In this document: positions 9,457-16,260 of the stretch, one piece after another
Layout of the letters: each line of letters begins with the position of its first letter
How positions within the stretch are numbered: position 1 is the stretch's first letter
NCBI RefSeq assembly: GCF_001904615.1
Contig: NZ_MRBY01000010.1
Location: forward strand, 28,060 to 92,059
Length of the DNA stretch: 64,000 bases
Source: [Limnothrix rosea] IAM M-220
GTDB taxonomy: Bacteria; Cyanobacteriota; Cyanobacteriia; Cyanobacteriales; MRBY01
Direction: 5' to 3'
Program-made: the position numbers and the translations under genes
Notes under the pieces: model-generated
Seen by the model: the letters and a program-made list of their open reading frames with translations, nothing else
Database searches by the model: none
What the model was told of the DNA's origin: nothing

Positions 9457-9712
9457 TTTTAGTGGCAAGGGATATTCCGAGTTTTGTACATGGGTGATGT
9501 GATTATTTAGGGCTGATTGTGTAGCGAAGGCTAGCAAGATTAGTACAAATACTCTAGGGTTGAAAAGTTGAAGATTTTTCAAAAGGTTTCGTTTACTTTG
9601 CTAGAATTTCATAGGTCTCCGACTTTGTAGCCCTAAGCTTATTGGCTTTGACGATAGATTATTCTGAACAACAAAAAGAATTTAAACGTCTCTATAAAGT
9701 AATGGAAAAAAT
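9457..9712 (+). pseudogene. Relic of the phrA 3' end, split by a short insert
   Basis: Bases 9457-9524 align without gaps to phrA 8273-8340 at about 69% identity (47 of 68). They read LVARDIPSFVHG, stop, CDYLGLIV, stop, against [21 protein letters not shown]. Bases 9657-9712 align to the last coding part of phrA: DYSEQQKEFKRLYKVM against [16 protein letters not shown]. Between them lie 132 unrelated bases. The relic has two in-frame stops and no start. Homology may extend ~25 bp further left. Confidence 0.8.
9525..9656. repeat. 132-bp insert within the phrA relic
   Basis: This interrupts the phrA tail relic. The ends are loosely inverted: 17 bases near the left end match the complement of the right end at 12 positions (AAGGCTAGCAAGATTAG against AAAGCCAATAAGCTTAG). 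This would fit a small non-autonomous transposon, but only one copy is seen in the window. Confidence 0.35.
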
Positions 9713-9756
9713 AGCGGTAAACTTTGTGTATAAGCAATATTATGATAATGACTTTA

Positions 9757-10230
9757 TCAATTCAATAACTCTTGCAGTAACGCTATTGGTCGAGCAAACT
9801 TAATATCTAAATATCGGTCTGGGTAATGCTTAAGTATGTATGACTCATATTCATACCAATGCATTTCGCCTTTTTTCTTATTACATTTCTGACAAATAAT
9901 CCAAAAGTTACGAAAATCCATTGACCACCATGGATACTGGGCACGAGGTAACTTATGATCAATAGTTTTCCCTCCACGTTTTGAGAAAAAGTCATCGCAA
10001 ATTGGACAATATTTGTCAGAATTTTCCCAAACCCACTGTTTACTTTTTTGGGTTGTACCTAACTCATAATCGCCATCTTCATATCGCCAGTAATCATAAG
10101 CACGGTATTTTTCGAAGTCTTCTGCTGTAAGGCGGTGATAGCGTTTCTTGCCAATTTTATCGGCGAGCCGAAATAGTCCTTGAAGTTCTTGGCCTAGATG
10201 TTCTGAACCTTGTTGTGATTTATCAGACAT
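9757..10230 (-). CDS. HNH endonuclease domain protein
   Basis: 157 residues. A zinc-knuckle HNH fold is visible: CPIC (Cys75, Cys78), the catalytic DH pair (Asp91-His92) in TIDHKLPRAQYP, Asn108 in the central position, and CQKCNKKKG (Cys113, Cys116, Asn117). The N-terminal 70 residues are charged and match nothing I recognise. It is the last gene of a tight three-gene minus-strand run; only 6 bases separate it from the preceding gene. Role unknown: DNA nicking or cleavage is inferred from the fold. HNH genes of this size occur in phage, defence and intron contexts, and nothing here decides between them. Confidence 0.85.
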   Translation of the reverse strand: MSDKSQQGSEHLGQELQGLFRLADKIGKKRYHRLTAEDFEKYRAYDYWRYEDGDYELGTTQKSKQWVWENSDKYCPICDDFFSKRGGKTIDHKLPRAQYPWWSMDFRNFWIICQKCNKKKGEMHWYEYESYILKHYPDRYLDIKFARPIALLQELLN

Positions 10231-10236
10231 TTCTAG

Positions 10237-10611
10237 TTATGTTCCTGTAAAGTCAAAAATTTCAACATCATCATCTGGAAATAATTTGTCAACAGAGTCA
10301 GCAATCTCTTGGTTAACTTGATTTAGTCGTTCTTGGAAATCTTGAATCTCTTTTTTTGTTTGATATTTATTTCCTATTCGATCTGCATCTATAAATAATT
10401 CTTCGAGGGTGACATCTTCTACTGATTTAAGTAAGTTGATCTGTTTGAGTTTTTCGTACAGCTGAATGACTTTCGCCCAGCCTATATTTCTATACCCTTC
10501 TGTTTTTAGTTGATGCTGCTGTTTTTTTGACAGTGCATTTCTATTAATTTTATTTTCTACTTGTAAGTCTCGATAGCTTTTGTTTTGATAAAGCTTTTTC
10601 TTTCGTGCCAT
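10237..10611 (-). CDS. Uncharacterised basic/helical protein, middle gene of the HNH cassette
   Basis: 124 residues, not recognised. The N-terminal third is strongly basic (MARKKKLYQNKSYRDL). The middle holds NIGWAKVIQLYEKLKQINLL. The last part is helical and acidic, ending DDDVEIFDFTG. No catalytic motif, membrane segment or signal peptide. The gaps to both neighbours are under 10 bases, so it is almost certainly co-transcribed and may act with the HNH protein. AT-rich like the other two. Confidence 0.7.
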   Translation of the reverse strand: MARKKKLYQNKSYRDLQVENKINRNALSKKQQHQLKTEGYRNIGWAKVIQLYEKLKQINLLKSVEDVTLEELFIDADRIGNKYQTKKEIQDFQERLNQVNQEIADSVDKLFPDDDVEIFDFTGT

Positions 10612-10620
10612 GTTATTGCT

Positions 10621-11067
10621 TTACCCTTGTGTTTTACTAAACCATTTTGCTAATTCTCTACGGATTTCACTATCTTCAAATTTTAGTAACTGTTTCATAT
10701 CAAGAGATAAACGAAGGCGAATTTGATCGATATAAGTTTTTAGTGCCTTATTATCTTTCTGTAGTTCGCTATTAACTTCTGTTAATTCTTGGTTTTTTGA
10801 GGTTAAACGTAGGCTTTTAGTTTTAAGTTGCCTATTGACTTCTTGGGTTAGAGTGACTTCCTTTGTTCTTTTTGTCACCATGCCTTTTTGGGCTGCTTGT
10901 AATCTTTGTCGTTTATAAAGTTCTTGTCCTGCAAATGAGGAGGAAGCACGTCGGATGATTAATTCATCTGGATTTAAACTGAAGTCGATATCGACTAATG
11001 CTCTACTTGCATCTGCTTTTGTCCATCCTTCTGTTACTAATAACTGAATTGCTTCGGCTTTTTTCAC
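10621..11067 (-). CDS. Uncharacterised coiled-coil protein, first gene of the HNH cassette
   Basis: 148 residues, not recognised. The N terminus (EAIQLLVTEGWTKADASRAL) looks like a small helical, UBA- or HTH-like bundle. A basic segment, RQRLQAAQKGMVTKRTKEV, follows. Residues ~75-120 form a likely coiled coil rich in Glu, Leu, Asn and Lys. The C terminus is helical. It opens the operon, so a DNA-binding or assembly role for the HNH protein is possible but inferred. ATG start. Confidence 0.7.
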   Translation of the reverse strand: MKKAEAIQLLVTEGWTKADASRALVDIDFSLNPDELIIRRASSSFAGQELYKRQRLQAAQKGMVTKRTKEVTLTQEVNRQLKTKSLRLTSKNQELTEVNSELQKDNKALKTYIDQIRLRLSLDMKQLLKFEDSEIRRELAKWFSKTQG

Positions 11068-11202
11068 AATTTTGATTTAGAGGTATCAAAGTTTATGTGT
11101 AGATCATACCTAATGTGGATGGACTTCCTGTAAAGATATGAATAAGTCTATTGAGTAAGGGTTAGGCTGATGATGATTTGTGGGCTACAGGGATTGTTAT
11201 TT

Positions 11203-11985
11203 TTAAATGAAGCGAGTCAATTGCACTCGGTAACGTTCTTTTTTTGTCATGTTGACTTCGCCAACTTCTACACGTCCTTTACCTCGTAGAGAAATTAGAT
11301 CTCCGTCTTTGACGTTGTAGCTCGTCTGGGTAATGGTTTTCCAGTTGACTTTGACATTGCCTTTACTGATGGCATCTGCCATTTTTGAGCGGGACATGCC
11401 TAACCCTGCGGAGGCGATCGCATCTAATCTCAAGGAGGCTTCGACGGTGGTTAGTTCTTTCTTTTTTGGGGGGCGAACTTTGAGTTCTTCGAGGGGGAGC
11501 GGGCGCGTTTTCACGGGGACGGAACGCACTTGATTTAAGGCGGTTTCGAGGAAAGAGGTAAGTTCGGGAACGACTAAAGCCTGGGCGCCGCGATCGCCGA
11601 GCACTAAAATATCACCTACTTTTTCGCGGACTAAACCAGTACCGAGGAGGGAGCCAAGAAAATCACGGTGGGTTGCTGTATCAAATAAAAAATTACCGCT
11701 AATATCAATTGCTGCAATTTCGATATGTTCTGGTTCTAGGGGGATTTCGTTACGGGCGATCGCCAGCCGTTGTCGTTCCGCTTGGGGGTAACCGCCGCTT
11801 TGTAGAAAATTAAACTCTGTGAGTCGTTTGAGAATAGCAACAGCTTCGTAGAGGACTGGCGGCGAGAGAAAATCTGTCTGTACGATGTCCCATGTCCGAA
11901 AAGCTTGATCTGTTTGGTCAAGAATGCGGCTAATTTCGTCGCGATTTTCGACACCTTTGAGGAGATCATCTTTCGGTAGATTCAT
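11203..11985 (-). CDS. Photosystem II S4 domain protein (YlmH family)
   Basis: 260 residues. The N-terminal two-thirds match the YlmH-type fold (QAERQRLAIARNEIPLEPEHIEIAAIDISGNF). A C-terminal S4 RNA-binding domain lies at about 180-245 (LRLDAIASAGLGMSRSKMAD, then VNWKTITQTSYNVKDGDLIS). This is the cyanobacterial/plastid family annotated as photosystem II S4 domain protein. Bacterial relatives act on ribosome-associated RNA, and a direct photosystem role is not proven. Cytosolic. It lies directly upstream of the HNH cassette on the same strand but 130 bases away, so it is probably separately expressed. Confidence 0.85.
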   Translation of the reverse strand: MNLPKDDLLKGVENRDEISRILDQTDQAFRTWDIVQTDFLSPPVLYEAVAILKRLTEFNFLQSGGYPQAERQRLAIARNEIPLEPEHIEIAAIDISGNFLFDTATHRDFLGSLLGTGLVREKVGDILVLGDRGAQALVVPELTSFLETALNQVRSVPVKTRPLPLEELKVRPPKKKELTTVEASLRLDAIASAGLGMSRSKMADAISKGNVKVNWKTITQTSYNVKDGDLISLRGKGRVEVGEVNMTKKERYRVQLTRFI

Positions 11986-12012
11986 AGACAGTTGGGCAAT
12001 GCCCTTGAAAAA

Positions 12013-12870
12013 TTAGTTGATAATGATGTCGATATCTACGTCTACATCTGGATTATTATCCCGATCATCGTAAAGGTAGTCATCGTAGGAGCGGTAACGA
12101 TAAATTTCCTCGTAGGCTCGGCTCGATAATTCGACAACCATTAGATCATACCAAAAGCCATCTGCTGTCTGTAATTCTGCTAATCGATTCTGGCAATCGT
12201 AATAACTCAAGACACCACAAGACCAAGATAAAAGTGATGTGAGATTGGTGCGATCGCCGTCAGGGAAATACCAAGAACTACCAAACCGCGCATTTTCACC
12301 GTTGGGGTAGTACCAAGTGCGTCCAAAAGTGGCTTTTTTACCGTTAGGGTAATACCAATTATTACCAAACTTTGCCTTGCGTCCGTTGGGGTAATACCAA
12401 GAATTGCCAAACTTTGCATTACGGCCGTTTTGCCACTCTAAAACCGTATTATTTTCGTTGCGATAAAGTTCCGGTAAGTTACACAAAACCTGCTGAAATC
12501 CCGACACTTCCGACGCAGAGTTGCTATAGGGGGAATGGGCGATCGCCAACCGCGCCAAAATCGTTGCATCAACACAATCTTCCGAAGCTGAGGCAGGCGG
12601 CACAGAAATTAAAACAGGATCAACAGAACGACGGCGAGACGAATAATAAGAATTTTCTTGCACACAATACCGATATTCCAACGTAGCAAGTTCTCGAGTA
12701 CGAAACTTCGTTTGAGCACGATAATTACGAACCTGCTCACAGGTGCGGAGACTAGGGTAACTGTATTGCTCAGAGAAAATAACCTGTCCTTGGACCACAG
12801 CTGAATTGCCGCCCATAAGACCCAATACCATGGATCCAAACACCCAGCCTTTGCACCATAAACTTTTCAT
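12013..12870 (-). CDS. Secreted repeat protein with YPNG-x-x-A-x-FG units
   Basis: About 285 residues, not recognised. The preferred start is the ATG at 12870 (MKSLWCKGW), which gives a hydrophobic signal peptide ending near SAVVQG. The frame is open to 12915. After a region with Tyr- and Arg-rich sequence come four consecutive 14-residue units of the form WYYPNG-x-x-A-x-FG-x-x. The C terminus is Tyr/Asp-rich, ending DVDVDIDIIIN. The unit is aromatic and Gly-rich like a small beta-hairpin repeat, and recalls MORN-type repeats only loosely. Probably exported; function unknown. Confidence 0.65.
   Translation of the reverse strand: MKSLWCKGWVFGSMVLGLMGGNSAVVQGQVIFSEQYSYPSLRTCEQVRNYRAQTKFRTRELATLEYRYCVQENSYYSSRRRSVDPVLISVPPASASEDCVDATILARLAIAHSPYSNSASEVSGFQQVLCNLPELYRNENNTVLEWQNGRNAKFGNSWYYPNGRKAKFGNNWYYPNGKKATFGRTWYYPNGENARFGSSWYFPDGDRTNLTSLLSWSCGVLSYYDCQNRLAELQTADGFWYDLMVVELSSRAYEEIYRYRSYDDYLYDDRDNNPDVDVDIDIIIN
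12257..12424 (-). repeat. Four 42-bp in-frame tandem repeats
   Basis: Four exact-length 42-bp units (starting 12257, 12299, 12341, 12383), each beginning CCGT on the plus strand, encode the 14-residue YPNG units of the secreted protein. The two central-right units are the most alike, indicating recent unit copying. The length is a multiple of three, so unit gain or loss keeps the frame. Confidence 0.9.
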
Positions 12871-13082
12871 GCCATTAATCCCAATGAACGCTTGCACCTC
12901 ACCTATATCCGCCACTTTAAACTAAAAAAATGCTCTCTAGGTTTCCAGACGCAGCCCAAAGAAAAATGTTCATGCACATGAATTCTTTTAGCCCTGCCTA
13001 AATGGTGCGGAAACCCCGCCGTTTACAAAGCAGAATCAAGCCCTGATAATGGATTGAGTACTTTTTATCCTATGGCAATTCT

Positions 13083-14729
13083 GTGGCTATCTTTGATTGG
13101 TTTAAGCGTAAAAAAAAGGATCAACCCCAAGAGGAATCTAAACCCCAGGTTGAAACCCCACAGGTAGAAGAAAAAGCGGCCGAAACTGCGGAGGCTCCTG
13201 AAACTACCGCTGCGCCAGAAATCGATTATTTAGCTTTTGCTAAAGCGGCTTACAAAAACGTCCAAGAAAAAAAAGAGCAGGACATTATAGAAGAAACGGC
13301 ACCGGAACCGATTGCTGAAGAGCCTGCGCCAGAAACTGTTGAGGCAGAAACGGTCACTGAGTCAGAAGCAACGCAGCCAGAAAGGACAGAACCCGTTGCT
13401 GAAGTTGCAACACCGGAACCTGAGGTTATTGAAGCCGCTGAGCCTGTAGAAACTGCGCCACAACCGGAACCAGTCCAAGAGGTTGCTCCACCAGAACCTA
13501 TTCCGGTAAAACCTGAGATCAAACCTGAACCACCTGTTGTGGCGACATCTTCTGTAGAAACGCCTGCGGTGGAAACTACGCCAGCACCTATCGCCGAAGA
13601 ACAGCCCCCAGAGCCAGAAGTTGCGGCAACTCCTGCGGAAACTAAGCCAATGCCTGCGTGGATGCAGAAGTCTGATGGTTTAGAGAAATTAAAAGAAACG
13701 GCGATTGATACTGAAGGTCTAGAGTTTGATGAGGATTTCCTTTGGTCGGCGAAGGTGCTCGCGGATCAGGGTCGTGATGTTGCAGATATTTCCCTCGAAG
13801 AAATCGAATGGCTGAAGAAGCTGCGGGATGGTCTTGGTAAAACTCGCCGTAGTCTTGTGAATCAGCTGAAATCTGTGGTGGGTCAGGGCCCGCTCAATGA
13901 TGATGCTGTGATGGAGATTGAGTCGTTATTGTTGCAGGCGGATGTGGGTGTCGGGGCAACGGACTATATTATTGAAACGCTCCAAGGCAAACTCCGTGAA
14001 GAGGCTTTACCTCCTGAAGAGGCGATCGCCTACCTCAAGGAAATTCTGCGCAATATTCTGGATGAGCCTTTATCGAAATTAGAGAATTCGGGTTTTGCAC
14101 CGGAGGAAGGCAAGCTGAATATTTGGATGCTGACTGGTGTTAATGGTGCAGGGAAAACGACAACCATCGGTAAACTCGCTCACCTTGCGAATCAATCTGG
14201 TTATTCCTGTGTGATTGCGGCGGCGGACACCTTCCGGGCAGCGGCGGTAGAGCAAGTTAAAGTGTGGGGCGATCGCACGAATACCCCAGTGATTGCTAAT
14301 CCCGGCAAAAATACCGATCCAGCGGCGGTGGTGTTTGACGGTATTACGGCGGCGAAATCCCGTAATGCTCAAATTTTGCTCGTGGATACCGCAGGACGTT
14401 TGCAAAATAAAAAGAACCTGATGGATGAATTGGCAAAAATCCGCCGTATTGTCGATAAAAAAGCACCTGATGCCAAAATCGAATCACTGTTGGTACTCGA
14501 TTCTACTCTCGGTCAAAATGGTTTACGCCAAGCGGAAGTTTTCTCCCAGTCGGCTAAATTGAGTGGTGTTGTGCTCACAAAACTGGATGGTACGGCGCGG
14601 GGTGGTGTGGCTCTAGCGGTCAGTCAACAACTGGGTTTGCCCATTCGGTTTATTGGGGCGGGTGAAGGTATCGAAGATCTGCGTCCGTTCTCCAGCTACG
14701 AATTTGTTGAAGCTCTTTTAGATGGTTAG
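13083..14729 (+). CDS. ftsY: Signal recognition particle receptor FtsY
   Basis: A 548-residue GTPase that docks SRP-ribosome complexes at the membrane. Residues 1-~210 form an unusually long Glu/Pro/Ala-rich acidic A region after the basic MAIFDWFKRKKKDQ. The NG domain follows: N bundle ~235-330, P-loop GVNGAGKTTT near 350, DTFRAAAVEQ, G3 DTAGRL near 433 and G4 TKLDG near 499. GTG start. The stop is three bases before adk, so the two are co-transcribed with the deacetylase-like gene. Confidence 0.95.
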   Translation: MAIFDWFKRKKKDQPQEESKPQVETPQVEEKAAETAEAPETTAAPEIDYLAFAKAAYKNVQEKKEQDIIEETAPEPIAEEPAPETVEAETVTESEATQPERTEPVAEVATPEPEVIEAAEPVETAPQPEPVQEVAPPEPIPVKPEIKPEPPVVATSSVETPAVETTPAPIAEEQPPEPEVAATPAETKPMPAWMQKSDGLEKLKETAIDTEGLEFDEDFLWSAKVLADQGRDVADISLEEIEWLKKLRDGLGKTRRSLVNQLKSVVGQGPLNDDAVMEIESLLLQADVGVGATDYIIETLQGKLREEALPPEEAIAYLKEILRNILDEPLSKLENSGFAPEEGKLNIWMLTGVNGAGKTTTIGKLAHLANQSGYSCVIAAADTFRAAAVEQVKVWGDRTNTPVIANPGKNTDPAAVVFDGITAAKSRNAQILLVDTAGRLQNKKNLMDELAKIRRIVDKKAPDAKIESLLVLDSTLGQNGLRQAEVFSQSAKLSGVVLTKLDGTARGGVALAVSQQLGLPIRFIGAGEGIEDLRPFSSYEFVEALLDG

Positions 14730-14732
14730 GTC

Positions 14733-15284
14733 ATGATGCGTCTCATTCTGCTTGGTGGCCCCGGTGCGGGCAAAAGTACCCAGTCAAAATTTCTGTGCGA
14801 AAAATTTCAGCTCCAGCGGGTTTCTGTAGGGGATATTCTCCGGCAGGCGATCGCCGACCAAACTGAATTGGGTAAACAGGCTGAATCTTATGTTAATGAA
14901 GGAAAACTGGTTCCCGATACTTTGATTATCGATTTGATGCGCGATCGCCTGACGCAACCGGATATGAACAATGGCTGGGTTTTAGAAGGCTATCCCCGCA
15001 CTGCATTTCAGGCAGAAGAATTAGATTTTTTATTAGACGATTTACAGCAAACGTTAAACAAAGCCATCTACTTTAAAGTGCCTGAACAGGTTTTGAGTGA
15101 ACGTTCCCAAGCTCGTGGTTTAACTGACGATACCCCCGAAGCAATTCGAGAACGATTGAAAGCTTTTTGGGAAAGTACCGAACCCATTCTGGATTATTAT
15201 GCCCCGCGCCAAAAGTTGTTAGTTGTTGATGCTGGACAAGAAATTAAAACAGTGAGTGAGATTTTAGTAAATGAGTTGGGTTAA
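14733..15284 (+). CDS. adk: Adenylate kinase
   Basis: 183 residues; catalyses ATP + AMP = 2 ADP. The P-loop GGPGAGKST is at residues 8-16, followed by [11 protein letters not shown] (AMP site) and [13 protein letters not shown]. The LID is short ([15 protein letters not shown]), the zinc-free form typical of cyanobacteria. The family usually has a second adk in the ribosomal protein cluster; this copy sits behind ftsY. ATG start three bases after the ftsY stop; overlapping regulation is likely. Confidence 0.93.
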   Translation: MMRLILLGGPGAGKSTQSKFLCEKFQLQRVSVGDILRQAIADQTELGKQAESYVNEGKLVPDTLIIDLMRDRLTQPDMNNGWVLEGYPRTAFQAEELDFLLDDLQQTLNKAIYFKVPEQVLSERSQARGLTDDTPEAIRERLKAFWESTEPILDYYAPRQKLLVVDAGQEIKTVSEILVNELG

Positions 15285-15289
15285 AGATC

Positions 15290-16207
15290 GTGATTCATCT
15301 CATTTATTCAGACCAATTTTTAGAACATGACACCGGAAGACCCCACCCCGAAAGTTTCCGTCGCCTAGTTTCGATTACGACTGCTTTAAAAGAGGTTGCG
15401 TGGGCAGATCAACTGCAATGGCACGAGCCAAAATCTGTTGCTGAACGAGATCCATTACCTTGGATTTCCAAATTACATTCACTGGAATATCTCGAAAAAT
15501 TAAAGGCGATCGCCGAATCTGGTGGTGGAAATTGGGATCCTGATACACCCATTTCACCCCGCAGTTATGATGTCGCGTTATTGGCGGTAAATGCTTGTCT
15601 TGATGGTATTGATTTAGCTATTGAAACTGGCGAACCCGCTTTTGCTTTAGTGCGTCCCCCCGGTCACCATGCCGTAAAAAATGATGCGATGGGATTTTGT
15701 TTGCTGGGAAATGTGGCGATCGCCGCCCATTATGCCTTGAGTGTTGATCAGATTAATCGCGTGGCAATTTTAGATTGGGATGTGCACCACGGCAATGGCA
15801 CAGAGTTTCTAGTCGATTACAATCCCGCTATTTTCTATTGTTCTTTGCATCAATATCCCGCCTATCCCGGCACTGGTAAGGCGACCTTTACGGGCGAGCA
15901 CAACAACGTGCTCAATATTCCCATGCCCGGCTTACAAAATGGCATGGCCTACCAAGCCCAATTCGATAATCGTGTGATGCCCCGCCTGCGGGAATTTAAG
16001 CCTGATTTTTTAATTGTGAGTGCAGGTTACGACGCGACAGAAAAAGACCCCCTCGCCGGTATGAATTTGCAACCCAATGATTTCAAGCTTTTCACTGAAT
16101 ATTGCCAAACTTTAAATTGTCCGATGTTATTGGCCCTAGAAGGTGGCTACCATCTCAAAGCCCTTGCTGAGTCAGTCATTGCGACTCTCGAACCTTTTGT
16201 CATGTAG
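15290..16207 (+). CDS. Histone deacetylase superfamily (AcuC/Hda-like) amidohydrolase
   Basis: 305 residues with the zinc deacetylase signature: [20 protein letters not shown] (charge-relay His pair), [13 protein letters not shown] (zinc-binding Asp and His, near 160-170), [14 protein letters not shown] and EGGYH. Bacterial members deacetylate acetylated small amines or protein lysines; the substrate here is unknown. GTG start five bases after the adk stop, third gene of the ftsY-adk run. Cytosolic. Confidence 0.9.
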   Translation: MIHLIYSDQFLEHDTGRPHPESFRRLVSITTALKEVAWADQLQWHEPKSVAERDPLPWISKLHSLEYLEKLKAIAESGGGNWDPDTPISPRSYDVALLAVNACLDGIDLAIETGEPAFALVRPPGHHAVKNDAMGFCLLGNVAIAAHYALSVDQINRVAILDWDVHHGNGTEFLVDYNPAIFYCSLHQYPAYPGTGKATFTGEHNNVLNIPMPGLQNGMAYQAQFDNRVMPRLREFKPDFLIVSAGYDATEKDPLAGMNLQPNDFKLFTEYCQTLNCPMLLALEGGYHLKALAESVIATLEPFVM

Positions 16208-16260
16208 GGGCTTAAGGTCTGTCAGATGTCTTGACTTTGATGGCCTTGGCGATAGGAGAT

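Noticed and set aside
13250-13522. 90-residue Ser/Gly-rich minus frame
   Set aside because: Antisense shadow of the acidic FtsY head.
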